This document shows positions 35,180 through 47,172 of a stretch of 64,000 bases of DNA, piece by piece. The stretch is from Ciborinia camelliae. Its lineage: Eukaryota > Ascomycota > Leotiomycetes > Helotiales > Sclerotiniaceae. The stretch covers positions 3,258,490-3,322,489 of the forward strand of contig JANPYM010000001.1 in assembly GCA_025890175.1 (NCBI GenBank), read 5' to 3'. The position numbers were made by a program, and so were the translations under genes. Position 1 is the first letter of the stretch; every line of letters starts with the position of its first letter. Below the pieces are notes generated by a model, which saw only the letters and a program-made list of their open reading frames with translations, was not told the DNA's origin and searched no databases.

Positions 35180-38100
35180 CTGGATTCAACTTGGCTTCGA
35201 TATTTACCGTATATCTCTACTTGTGATGGACTGTACCTGGATAATTTATTACGAACTTGATGGAATTTTTTTGATGGGAAATGGGGTGGATGGAAAACGC
35301 GACTTGAATTGGATTTACGAGTAATTGACACATAGACTTGGATGGAAGGAGCCATCGAAATATTGGATACTGGATCAAAAATCTTCTCTACTCGCGATGG
35401 ACTATGCCTGGATCATTCATTACTAACTTGATGGAAATTATTTTATACGAAATGGGGTGGATGGAAAACGCGACTTAAGCTGCTGAATCTACGAGTAACG
35501 GTCGCATGGACTTCGATGGAAAGAATCATCGAAATAATTAACCCTGGATCAACAGTTTATCAAGGAAGGAGGTTATCGATCTTTAAAAGGGAATGCGACT
35601 ACGGATTTTTGATTAGGGGTTGCAATGGGTTGTCGGAAAGAAGGGGAGGTAGAGGAAGTAATCACGCTCTGGATCAACAATCTGGATCATCGAACAAGTT
35701 ATTTAATTTTATATCGATCTTTCCGGCTCGCTATATGCGCTCTTACTGTGGAATCGAATTACACTTGGAACTGGATTGCGACTGCGAATCTTAAATGAGA
35801 TTCGCGACCTATTGTCGCAAAGGAGGATGATGGAGGTGGTGATATCAGGCACCGGATCGACAACCTGGATCAAGGACCAACGCATTATATTTCATATCGA
35901 TGTATCCGTCACAATACGACGGCCTCTATTATGATGGAACTATCTTTGGGATTTGATTGCAACCACGAATTTTGAATATGGATCATGATTGATTGTCGCA
36001 AAACAGGATGTGTGGAGGTGTCGGGCACGGTATCACCAACAGAATATTTAGAGCGAAACTGAACCATCAACCAAGGCGCTTATCTTCACAAGGATTTATT
36101 ATCGACCTATTTACCTCGCAGGATGGAATGAAATTGAAATGCGACTACGAATCTGAATACGATTTAGAATTGAATAGTCGCGACGACTCGAGAGGTAATA
36201 GCGTGAGGGGACACATACGGGATCAGCAACCAGGACCACTGGGCCAACGGACCAACACCTAAGAAATCTATCGTTAAATTTATTTATTCTTCGACATATA
36301 CACCTTATGATGGGAAGGAACTTGGAAACAGAATGCCACCACGAATGTTGATACGATTCATATCGACCGTCCACTGTCGCAAAGGATAGAATGGGAAAGA
36401 GGATGATGAGCGTCGCGCACTGTATCTATTAACAAGATATTTATTTTCAAATTCGACTACTATTGAAGCTACATGTTTTCTATCGAATGGCACTACCTTT
36501 GGGATTGGATTGCGACCACGAATTTCTAACACAATACAAATTCCAATGGATGGTCGGAAAGAATCGAAAGGGCAGAGGGAGGTCGCGCACTCTATTATTA
36601 ACCAGCAAACTGGATGAACGACCCAGACCATTATTCTCAGATCGATTTATTCTTCACCCTACACAATCCTCGCCATGAGATCGATTTGCCCTTTCAAATT
36701 GGAATGCGACTACAAGGAATACGATTCAAAATTGATCGTGATGAAGGCAGGTTGGATTAGAGGCACCGCGCACTGGAGTAACAATCAAGTAAAACTACAT
36801 CAACGAACAAGGTACTTATTTTCATATGAATTTGTTCATTGTGCTACGTAATATTCTAGGATCAAGTAGGGCTATCTTTGGGTTTGGAATGCGACTACGC
36901 GGGATTGTATCGAAACGACCGTTGCAAACAATATCATGGGTTGGAGCAACTGCGCACTGGATGAAGAACCAAGAGGACTATGGTGGATTCGATTAACACG
37001 ATTTATTCTTCAAGCTGTACGCTCCCATGGATCGAATGGAACTGCTTTGAGGGTTTAGAATGCGACTGCGGGGGATCTGAATATTGTCTCAAAGTAAAGG
37101 ATTAAGGCGGGGAGCAGGGGGGTATTCATACGCTGGACCAACAACCAGAGTCTTTTATCTCTGATCGATTTATTTTTTCACGTTAGATACTCGTTTTGAT
37201 GGAGTGGAATGCTTTTGGAATCAAATTAAGACCACGAGGGGTTCAATTTAGAATCGATTGTCACAAATAATAGGATTTATGGAGGGCATTCGACCGCTGG
37301 ATCGACAACCAAGGATTTCCTTTTATGTTAACTAATCTCTCTGTGCTCGATATCATTATACAATGGAGCGAAACTATTTTGGAATTGGGATATGGTTATA
37401 AATATGATTCGAACTGGATTGCTGCAAAGAGAGGATAGATGGAGGATGGCGTCACGCATTAGACCAAACATACTGGATCCATTCCTAACCAAGGTGATTA
37501 TTCCGGATCGACTCATTTCTCGCGCTGCAGGCTTTTCACGATGGAATTAAAATATTTTTGATTGTTGGAGTTGAGATGCGACTATAGGTTTTAAGCTCGA
37601 TGCAAATTCGAATACAGAATGGGCAGAAGCGTCACGCACTGGAGAAACTATCAAGGTATTTATTTTTATATCAACTTATTTGCACAGGATCGCCTTTATG
37701 ATGGAATGGAACTGCCTTTGGATTTTTATCATTACCAATTCGCACGATTTTGGAAACGGCACGCGCAGACTGGATTCGCAACTGAAGTATTATTGGGATG
37801 GGGAGGACAGAAAGGAAGGTCACACATGGATTATGATTAAGACACCAATGCTCAGCAGAATTTCCCGTCACGCTATATGTCTACCACGGATTTAAACTGC
37901 CTTTGGAATTATACGATTGTTGAGGGAGGTGCTTGTATGGTATTGAGAAAGGCGCACAGACTGGGATGGGGGGGGGGGGGGGGGAAATGTGTTTTATTAG
38001 GACGCGAACGCACAGCTTCGTTATACTGTCACGCACTATTCCTCTCATGGACTGGACTGGACCGCCTTCAAAACTGCAATATTTCTGACGACATTGTTCG

Positions 38101-38750
38101 TCTGTGATTGAGAAAAGCGCGCGCAAACTCGATTAGACTGCAAATTACGCTTTGGGGTAGGATGGGAAAAAATGTCGCATGCATAAGTTATTACTTGGAC
38201 GCCAATATTCAGCTCGATTTATTTGCTACGCTCTATCTATATCATGATTTGGAACAGAATTTAGAACTATACGACTATTGACATGCTTTTTGTATAGGGT
38301 TTCTCGCTGATTGTATTTGCCGGTTATGTCTTGGGATAGGAAAGAAAGAAAGGCCATACATCAAGTATCATCGGGACGTCAACGCTCAACTCGGTTTATC
38401 TGCCACGCTCCATGCCCACCATCAATTGGAATTAATGTAGGGACCTTCTTATAGTCAATAATATTTCTATTGACAAGACTGGAAATGCACCTCGAAACCT
38501 GGATTCACGCCAAATTGTTTCATGGGACAGATGGGAAGAAAGGTCGCATGCATGGATTTCTTTTAGGATATCATTTAGCTCGATATATCCGCCACATTTT
38601 ATATTTATCGGGGATTGGGGCTATCTTTGGAGTTATATGGTTATCGACAATTTTTCTCCCTACTGGAATTGCCGGCAGATTATTTTATTGAATTTTACAG
38701 GAAGCTCGAACTACCGTCGCACCAGATCTCGGAGCAACCGGAAACACTTA
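35180..38750. repeat. diverged ~180-bp satellite-like tandem array (about 20 units)
   Basis: A unit of about 165-195 bp is repeated across 3.5 kb. Anchor 1, (G)GAATGCGACTACGAAT and variants, has its GCGACT-type core at 35299, 35470, 35595, 35778, 35959, 36141, 36335, 36512, 36706, 36891, 37062, about 37227 and 37578. Anchor 2, GTCGCGCACTGGATCAACAA and variants, falls at 36415, 36585, 36768 and 36952 with the same period. Other shared blocks are ATTTATTCTTCACGCTATAC, GATGGAATGGAACT and GATTGTCGCAAAG. Conservation is modest (roughly 60-70% by eye), and units after 37.7 kb are harder to follow. A G14 tract sits at about 37967-37983. Short open frames are random; I see no protein. Confidence 0.85.
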
Positions 38751-40170
38751 ATGGATTTTATTATTATTGGTGGTGGCATTTGCGCAAATGCAGACTGGGC
38801 GGAGAACGAAGGTATGGTATTGTATATGGATGGACATGGATGACGGCATCGTATGTGTCAGACTTAGGCAATGACTCTGAGGCCGACTTCTCTTCACCTT
38901 TATATTCTTGTGATAGAATAGAAACGCACTAGAAATAATCCTAGTTGTCGATTATGTTTTCCTCACCACATGGACTGGAAAGGGTATGCCATGCGCCAAT
39001 AGTTTAATTGATAACCGGATTTGGACTTCGAAGTACATCGAAAATACTCGCCGTCTGCGAGACATCCATGGATGAGGAATTGACATCTTTTCAGACAATC
39101 AAAATTGGATCACTAACATAAAGTCCTGGTGCACGCCAAATTACCGCCGCTCACCTTTTTATCAACTTTTGTTTTAACACAGCAGGTATAAGAACTAATC
39201 TTTTGAAACATCCAAGGCGACAATATTCTGGTAATGTATCCAAGCCAAACAAGCTTTGAACCGAATATTTTCTACAACCGCCCGAGACAGAAACCAGATG
39301 TTAGCCTTCGAGTTTAGAAATGACAGGCTGCAGAGTGGAGGATTCAAACGGAACCGGCAGAGAGAGACTCATCTCCGAAAACCTACCAGAACACCCCAGG
39401 GATGTTATCGATGGACGACACGACGAGCACGAAATTTAGAACATTGTACACAAGCAACGACCCTGGCGGACAGGACTTGGTAGATATTTGGTACGAGGAT
39501 AGAGACCACTGTTAGACCAGTGGAACGCTTTCAAATTTACAGTGCTTATGATATGGCGAGCGCTGCCAGGCGTAGAAGAGGAGGCAGATTCGTAGTTGGC
39601 GCGCGAATGGCGATGTCGCACTAACAAATAGCTCATGCTATCACTGAAAAGTATTCTCCCCTCCACAAAAGGATTGCGATTGGAATTGGTTATTTACATG
39701 ATTATTTTGACGCGCAAGAGGGATGGAGAGCTGGGTGTAGAATCGTCTGCAAGCAGGAAGAATAACATGGAATGGGGGAAGGAGTGGGGCGTAAATGGGA
39801 AAGAAATGGGAAAAGAAGCTGTTGAGGTGTACGAAAGGACTGGAGGATAGTGGGATTAAGGCGAGTGAAATGGGGGTGAGAAAGTACCAATGGAAAATAC
39901 AACAAGGATCAAACCAGCGGACGATAGTGGATGGGCTTATTACGGTGTAATGGGAAGGGACAGGGATCGGTTGAATGGATAATGTTGGAGGGGGAGGGAA
40001 GAAATTTGTGTGTTTCGGGGGCAAGTGGGGGCAGGACGACCAATGCGAGGGACGACAAATAGGACGAATATGAAGAGAACAAATAACGAATGGGATGAAT
40101 GCGATAGAGGACACACACAAGGAAGAATGATATGATGAAGGATGAATGGAGGATGAATGGAAAATGCGGA
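38751..40170. other. gene-free sequence between satellite array and minisatellite
   Basis: No supported gene. From about 39640 the plus strand becomes rich in GGA, GAA and GACGAAT blocks, so minus-strand frames there (about 39640-40500) are open because of composition rather than coding. Confidence 0.4.
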
Positions 40171-40335
40171 CGAACACGAGGAGGACGAGCACGAGGAGGA
40201 CGAGCACGAGGAGGACGAGCACGAGGAGGACGAGCACGAGGAGGACGAGCACGAGGAGGACGAGCACGAGGAGGACGAGCACGAGGAGGACGAGCACGAG
40301 GAGGACGAGCACGAGGAGGACGAGCACGATGATGG
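40171..40335. repeat. 15-bp minisatellite (CGAGCACGAGGAGGA) x11
   Basis: Nine perfect copies of CGAGCACGAGGAGGA (40186-40320) are flanked by one variant copy on each side. The unit is a multiple of three and contains no stop in any of the six frames, so it reads as EEDEH, RGGRA or RRTST on the plus strand and as LVLLV- or ARPPR-type repeats on the minus strand. There is no surrounding gene to which it clearly belongs. Confidence 0.95.
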
Positions 40336-42493
40336 CAGATGCGATTAAGAACCAACAAGACGGGTGCGATAAAGGACGAGTCCGAGTCAGGAGGATGCTA
40401 GGGATGATGGATGCGATAAAGGATAAAAGGAATAAATTCAGTGGAGGCCGAATTGGATGAATATGGGAACGACGAATACGAAAGGACGAATATGAGTGGG
40501 ACAATGGAGAACGAATAGAAGGAATGCGACGGATGAGGGAGGATTAATGCGATAAATCACGAATGAAACAAATGCGAGGGATGACGAATACAAGAACGAC
40601 TGACGTGAGTATGGAGGTATGGAAGTATGGGAGTTGAGATCGCAAAGGTATAGTCAGAGTGAGAATGAGATTAGTATCGGTTGAGAGAGCCGCGGCGACG
40701 AGTTTTGAAATACAACTGAGATGAACGCAATTGATCGTTAAATGAGCAGGTGGCGAAAATAGGAGGGAAGGGGGGCAGGAGAACAAGAAAACGGGCGCGC
40801 ACGGCACATGGTTAGGGCTATGTCCACATAAATCCCCAACTTTCGAATTAATGATATACTGTTACAACTCCCTGGACGATAGAACTATACTTGGGGCACG
40901 AAAACCGAATCGATTATTCCTGGAGTTAGAAAGGAATATTGAAATATATATATAATAGGGGCAGGGTTTGGTGGCGGGCAATTCTGTAATAAGTGGCTAC
41001 TGTTCCGAGACAAAAATGTTGAGATCCTCCAGATGTTAATGTCCGTTGCGCGACATGCTGAAACTACAGCATAATTATATCTAGATTTATTCATTCGCAA
41101 CAGTCTTCCTCGTCTCCGCCAGCACATTTTATCTCACCTCCAACGAAACTATTTGAACAAAGCTACCCCGCGCCCCTTCCAGGAATGACTTCGATAAATC
41201 ACCCCCTGCACCTGTGTGGCAGCTGTGTTGGGGATCTAGATGCCACTGGAAGCCTTGCAAATATATCCTAGGGTACAATATGCGTTCATTGTCTAATTTA
41301 CAACCTTTTGGTCTCAACTCTTGGAGTGGTGTAATCAAGGAGGGTTATTGCTACTAGTTTCAAGGTATATCCTCTCTTCCGTGGGTATCGATAACTCAAC
41401 TCTTCACAATTCAAGCCCGCAATGGATATCCGGATTCGATCAACTTTGCCCAACTACGTACGGCACAACTGCTGGAGGAATTAAACTTGCGAGATCATTG
41501 ATATCACATATGGAGAATGTCCTTCAACTCTAAATCGAATGTCTGCGGAGCCAAATTTTGCTGTGGCTGCTTCCTCGCGTCTTCCCTACGAACTACTTTT
41601 ACAAGTTCCGGCCTTTAGCTTTACATTTTTCTATCGCGCGGCTTTGTTCTCAGTCACTGCCCTATTTCTACGCATGCGCCAGGGGTGACAGAACTGGTAC
41701 CCGAATATCCCTATCTATGACCCCATCCAATTTGAATAACAGCTCGATTCAGATACAAAAACAAGTATTTTACCGTTTCAACGACCGCTACTCTTGAGGT
41801 AGAGAATTCAGCTAATAGTTTTGCTACCTCCTGCCTCGTATTCGTGGGTGTATTTTGAGCCTGCATATCGTGCGCCCGTCAACCCTGCCGCGATAACAAA
41901 ATCCACGGTACAACCTCCGTGCCTGCTGTTACTAAAGTCTCGCTTCAGGAATTGGACGGAGGCATATTTGCATCCGTTGATTAGATCTGGAGTGTTAATT
42001 TCCCTTTCAAAGGATAGGGTTTTGTATGAACTAAATAGAAAGCATGATTTGTATAATCATCTCCGCAAGGATAGTTACATAAAGTTGTATATGTTTAGTA
42101 TGGACTTTTGTTACCAAGTACTTCCGCCACTCTCTTCTCTACAAAGTTTGGAGCCTTTGCTTTGAAATTCGTTCACAAGCGGACTAAGATATATGTCAAC
42201 CTGATAATCCCATAGGAACATAGCATCCTATATCTATAGGTTGTCAGATTTAGATTATTATGACACGAGAGATGAGGGGGGAAAAGGAGAGTAAGGGAAA
42301 GGAAAAATATTCACTCATCTGCTTCAAAAAGTTTTGTTGAATGTCTCATTTTATGATCGAGAATCTTCTATGAATTATCATGTGATTCTGCGGGCAGTGG
42401 CCTGATTTTATAGGAGACGATATTGATCCCCCAGGCTGGAGTGAACCAAAAAAACTATTTTTGTTTTGATACTCGGATGCATGTCAATATCAC
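40336..42493. other. gene-poor sequence, possibly relic-bearing
   Basis: From 40336 to about 40800 the GACGAAT/GGATGA-rich composition continues. From 41.1 to 42.2 kb several medium open frames on the plus strand (about 41321-41533, 41558-41797, 41821-42165) lack ATG context or recognisable domains. They may be remnants of once-coding DNA like the neighbouring relics, but I cannot name them. Confidence 0.35.
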
Positions 42494-42845
42494 TTATGTC
42501 ATATAAAGCCAATGACTCCAAGACGATGCTACCCTTGGGACAGAAAGAGCTCCTTTACTATCCTCGGAGAAATAGCGCAACATTTCCAAAACAAGGTTGC
42601 CTTTTGCTGATTCACCAGAAAATGCGACATTCTCTAGCCTAACTCCAGGATTGTTCGGGATATAGGCGATGCTTGTAACACCATCTTGGATTGCAGCCGG
42701 GAAACGAGAGTCTTTCTCAATCGCGAGTCGGTGTTGCATATGTAGAACAGAACATCCCATATGTTACTCAGGACGCTGGGGTCGGACCCTAGCCGCTCTC
42801 CATCTGCCTTGGCCACCTATGCGCCGCCATGAAAATGTATAAGGA
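42494..42845 (-). pseudogene. relic of an alpha/beta hydrolase (HGGG/fold-3 type)
   Basis: On the minus strand the oxyanion motif region LIHFHGGA (HGGA codons at 42831-42820) is followed at once by a stop codon. Homology resumes in another frame with HRLAIEKDSRFPAAIQDGV and ENVAFSGESAKGNLVLEMLRYF. The normal nucleophile elbow is GDSAGGNL; here it reads GESAKGNL. Stop, frameshift and missing flanks mark it as dead. Relatives often sit beside polyketide synthase genes, which fits the ketosynthase relic 1.4 kb away. Confidence 0.65.
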
Positions 42846-44279
42846 TTATCTTTGGGGGTTTCCTACGGGTGGAGGATAGTTGAGCCATACACTACCGATG
42901 GTGACGGTCGAATGGCTGGATTGATGCCACGGCGGGGACTTGGAGAAGGAGATGGTGAATAAATTATCACGAAGTTGCCCTTTTCTCTACCTGGCTTGAG
43001 GCTTTTGGGCTCGTGGGATTGGATTGTGGCAGTATAGTGGCACTAGATGAATGTGAACGATAGCAAGCCACTCAGGAAATAAAAAACAAGGAGCCTCTTT
43101 CATGCCCCTTCACTTGACGCCTATACGGTGTCCATACTGCGCTTCCAACTGCCGTCATCGCCTATAATAGAACTATCCAAGTCAAAATTTTTAAGTACGA
43201 GTTTTGAATATATAGCGATAAAAGGTCAAGATTGAAACTTTGACCGTAGTGGATAAGGACGGAGATTATTTCCTCAAAGTAGGAAGCCGGTTGTCAATGT
43301 TAAACTTACTCAACCTATTAGATTTTGCGAACTCTGAGAAATCGATTCAGTTGGGGAAGAAGCAACCTGGACGGATCAGACCCTCCACGGATGTATCATT
43401 CAAGGACAGCTGAGATGTGATAGTTAACGCGTGCATTAGAAACTTTTGATAAGAGGACTCTACTACACAGGAATAAGCCTTGATATTTATAAAAAAAAGC
43501 TGCGGCGCGAAGAATAAGGTCATCCTCGAGGATAAATCCTGCTCCAACTTTAACACGTGCGATAAAACTTCTGACTATGATTCCCATAACGCACTACAAT
43601 GATCATAGATGCATAAACCCAAAGATATTTTTCCTCTACGAGCTGAAGTGGAACGACAGTCATGATGATTTGATGAGTGGAGTAATATTGACGTTTTATG
43701 AATCCGTGTATCCACTTTTGATCTCTCGAAATTGTGACAGAAAGCAGTTGTACAAAGTCAAGGGTGTGCGCCGTGCGGTAGCTTTGTATGTAGCTTTCAA
43801 ACATCTTTCCGTCGAGACTTTTGGGTCCAGGCAGGATATCATCCATATACATGGGTTTGATTCTGAGCGAACAAAGAACGATAACATTCAACATGGCCAT
43901 ATACTGTGCCAACTTGACGAGTATGTCCAACCTTGAAAGCTCTATTTCTCAACTATTGGGACGCGAGGAAGTTATCGCTTGATTTGAGCTCTGTCCGTTA
44001 CAAAGGGGTTCGGGGAGGGGGGGTAACTGTTCATCTAGACTCAACCTTGGACCGAAATTCACGGGGTGAGCTCTCAATATCTGAGCTCTGTAGCCTGCTG
44101 AAAACTTACACTTTATATTATTAGCCAGCCACCTCTGGTGCTAACTCGTTGAGATAGAAATATACCAGGAATATCAACAGCAAATCTATCACTCCAATGC
44201 AGACAGACATGATTATGTAAATGAATCTGTTTTCAAGGTTCGCCCCAAGTCATCCTAGCTGCTCGTCCCTGAAAAATGT
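42846..44279. other. gene-poor, unassigned relic-like sequence
   Basis: No intact gene. On the minus strand about 43560-43930 a frame contains MYMDDILPGP followed about 45 residues later by LLSVTISRDQKWIHGFIKRQYYS. This faintly recalls the YxDD and following block of Ty1/Copia reverse transcriptase, but the match is too weak to call. Confidence 0.25.
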
Positions 44280-44920
44280 TTGCTAACCTGTCATACTTTA
44301 AAATGGATGAATGCTCGAGGATTTTATTCTCACAATGAAGATATCTCTCTGTTTGATGCACCTGTCTTCTCTATGTCAACCCCCGAATCTGTATGCATGG
44401 ATCCGCAACAAATGATTCTGTTCAAATGCACATACGAGGCATTGGAAAACGCAGGAATTCAGATAGCTTCTGCCATTGGCTCACACACCACATATTATTT
44501 TGGCTCATTTGCATGGAATTACGAAGCTGTCATTGATAGAGACCCTCATCTGCAAGTAAAGTACCATGTAGATGTTAGTACAGACTCTGACTACCATGCT
44601 AGTGGATTGACTGAGCCAATTCTACGACTTACGATACCCGTGCATTTCGTTAAACACTGCATATTCAAGCAGTCTCATTGAATTTCACCTGTCTGTTGGT
44701 TGTTACCGGATATAAATTGATGTTGATCCCCGAGCCAAACTTGATACCTCTGTTCAATCTGGGTTTCCTGGGACGAGACGGTATCCGCTACAGTGTTGAC
44801 CATCGCCCCAGGATGTATGCACGTGGAGGAGAAAAGGCTGTCGTGGTGCTGAAGGCAGTCAAGCCAGCACTTAAGGACAACAATATGATCAAAGTTTTAT
44901 TAGAGGCTGGGGAGGTCTAA
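44280..44920 (+). pseudogene. relic of a polyketide synthase ketosynthase domain
   Basis: Two adjacent open frames preserve collinear pieces of a type I fungal PKS ketosynthase. The first has EDISLFDAPVFSMSTPESVCMDPQQ, then LFKCTYEALENAGI and YYFGSFAWNYEAVIDRDP. The second has GYKLMLIPEPNLIPLFNLGFLGRDG, then YSVDHRPRMYARGGEKAVVVLKAVKPALKD. The segment between them, where the active-site DTACSSS should lie, is replaced by unrelated sequence and a stop. Neither the N-terminus nor any downstream acyltransferase domain is recognisable. It is a decayed fragment of a secondary-metabolite gene. Confidence 0.8.
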
Positions 44921-45376
44921 ATGGATGGAATGTGGGTGCTTATCAATAGCGACTGTTCATAGGGAGAAAGCTGAAGAGATTGGATGGATAGATCTCACTT
45001 GGTATGTAACCAATGATCTGCTATACTAAAACTAATATGCAATATGCAATATGAACAACATAGAATCCCAGCGGCTGTTCTCATAGAATGCGATAGCTAG
45101 AAAAATAATATTGCCGAGTAACCGTTCAAATCAAAAATGCAACTATGCAACTCTATGAGATATTTTGAGAAAGTTTGATAAAAGTTGTGACCCCGAAAAG
45201 TAACCGTTGATTATACGATCATCAGATTAGTTGGAAAGGCACTTATGTCACACTCCACGGCGATGTACTTGATATATATGCAGTAAATTTAATGGATAAT
45301 TCTACAACGCCTGGCCAACCTCGCATCAAAGTCATTATAATATTCGTAGTCTAGACAATGTACATACAAATCTCAT
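44921..45376. other. intergenic
   Basis: Short interval between the ketosynthase relic and the 3' end of the E1 beta gene. AT-rich, nothing supported. Confidence 0.4.
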
Positions 45377-46694
45377 CTAGTACTGGATAGACTTCTTAAT
45401 AGCGTCGTACACCCCTATATAATTGTCAGCCACGAGATTAAAACTTTCAGCCACAGTCCTGAACTTACTAGCAACATCTGGTACATTGAACCTTTCATAC
45501 ACAAGTGGCATATGTATGCTCCAGCCGGCGACTCTAGTGACTGGTGCCTCCATTCTCAAAAATGTATCCTTGTCCCCTTGTATACTTGCCGCGACTTCCG
45601 CACCAATCCCGGCATTTATCATACTTTCATGTACTACTACACATCTTCCAGTCTTCCTTACACTCTTCAATACCGTTTCTTTGTCCCATGGATATACAGT
45701 TCGTAAATCGATCAACTCGACACTGATTCCGAGATCTCGTTCTGCGGCCTGCAGTGCAGCAGAACATGTATACATAGGGTGACCGTAAGAAATCAGTGTT
45801 AGGTCTTTTCCAGGCTTGACAATTTCTGCAACAGAGAGAGGTAACGTATAGGCATCAATTGGGACTTGTTCCACGGCTGCTCGGTACAATGCTTTAGGTT
45901 CCATGAAGATACATGGATCTGGACTTTGTATGGCGGAGAGAAGAAGACCCTTTGCTTGAATTGGCGATCGTGGAATTATGACTCGAAGACCAGGTATGTG
46001 TGTAAATAAAGATTCGGGAGACTGGGAATGGTATCTGTTGAAAGTCATCATTAGTTTGGGCTCCTTAGGATGATTTATGGAAAGTCAAAACGAACAAAGC
46101 GCCGTGTCCCACCGCACCACACGGCATTCTAACAGTGAGACCACCCAATCCTCTTCCATGGTCACCATCCCTATATCTCCACTTTGCAGCCTCATTGACC
46201 AATTGATCAAAAGCTGGATATACATAATCGGCAAATTGAATTTCTGCAACCGCTTTCATACCCTCCGCAGCTGCCCCAATCGCAAATCCCATAATACCTT
46301 GTTCACACAATGGTGTATTGAATACTCTTTCCGATCCATATTGTTCTGCAAGTCCCATACTACAACGGAATACCCCTCCAAACCCTACATCTTCACCGAA
46401 AACCAAAGTAGTTTCATCGCTGGATAAGGCGAGTGATAATGCTTCATTGATGGATTGAAATAGGTTCATTCGTTTGGTCATACCATTTTGTATTTCCGGT
46501 GGAAACTCTGGATTTTGTAACGCACTTGATGTGCTATGGCATAACATGGGCGTTGAGCCATAGTCAATTGCCTTGTTAAGTTTTGCTTGTGGAAGATGGG
46601 TCGAATATGCTCTCGGGAATCTCGTATTGTGGATGATTTTCAAGGGTTTCAGTGGCTTGACCAAGGAAGTTGATAACCTTGAAGATATTCGCAT
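45377..46694 (-). CDS. BCKDHB: 2-oxoisovalerate (branched-chain 2-oxoacid) dehydrogenase E1 beta subunit
   Basis: Exons 46694-46096 and 46034-45377 are joined over a 61-nt intron (GTTCGT donor, AACAG acceptor, phase 2), giving 418 aa. The N-terminus ([19 protein letters not shown]..) is rich in Arg/Lys/Ser and lacks acids, as expected of a mitochondrial targeting peptide. The body shows [82 protein letters not shown] and [17 protein letters not shown]. The [10 protein letters not shown] and HSQSPE blocks separate it from the pyruvate dehydrogenase beta subunit. With E1 alpha it decarboxylates the 2-oxoacids from Leu, Ile and Val in the mitochondrial matrix. The length is normal and the frame intact. 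Confidence 0.95.
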
Positions 46695-47172
46695 GATGAA
46701 CGAAAGTACAACGTTCTACGACGTTAGATGAAAAGGTTGTATTTGTACTAGAATTCTCCATGATAAAATCAAAAGTGTGTTGATGTACAATGTACGAAAC
46801 GCGGAGAAAGTCTGGGGTAAGCCGTGTCTAAACGGCCGTCAAACCGTTAAACCGATGAATTTAGCACGTGCTTAGAAGCGGGATGGAACAGCCACAGTGC
46901 GTGCCAAGCTTTTACGGGTAGCTTGACCAGCCCCAAGATTTACGCGGATGAGGATGTTGCTGTAGGAACGCCACAAGAGCCCCTGGGAAATTCGGTGTGC
47001 ATACGTAAGTAGTATCCATATCGAACATTTGAGATTTTTTAATGCAAGATCAGCACGATCACAATCCATTGTGTGTAATCTTACATATATACCATGTTAA
47101 TTTGATGGAGTTTCACTTATATTGGCACATTTCACTCTTTCATAATTTACGAGAGCTGGAGGAGGAGAGAGA
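46695..47172. promoter_or_regulatory. divergent promoter region, E1 beta gene / GH5 glucanase
   Basis: 478 bp lies between the two divergent start codons and must hold both promoters. Visible are TATA-like ACATATATAC near 47081-47090 on the GH5 side and a CACGTG element at 46865-46870 on the E1 beta side. No experimentally defined site can be named. Confidence 0.4.

Noticed and set aside
35136..38932. Short open frames inside the ~180-bp array
   Set aside because: Frames do not recur in phase with the repeat and give no consistent peptide, so the repeat is not a degenerate protein repeat.
39641..40504. Minus-strand 287-codon open frame and overlapping plus-strand frames
   Set aside because: Openness comes from the 15-bp minisatellite and purine-rich flanks; all six frames are open in the repeat.
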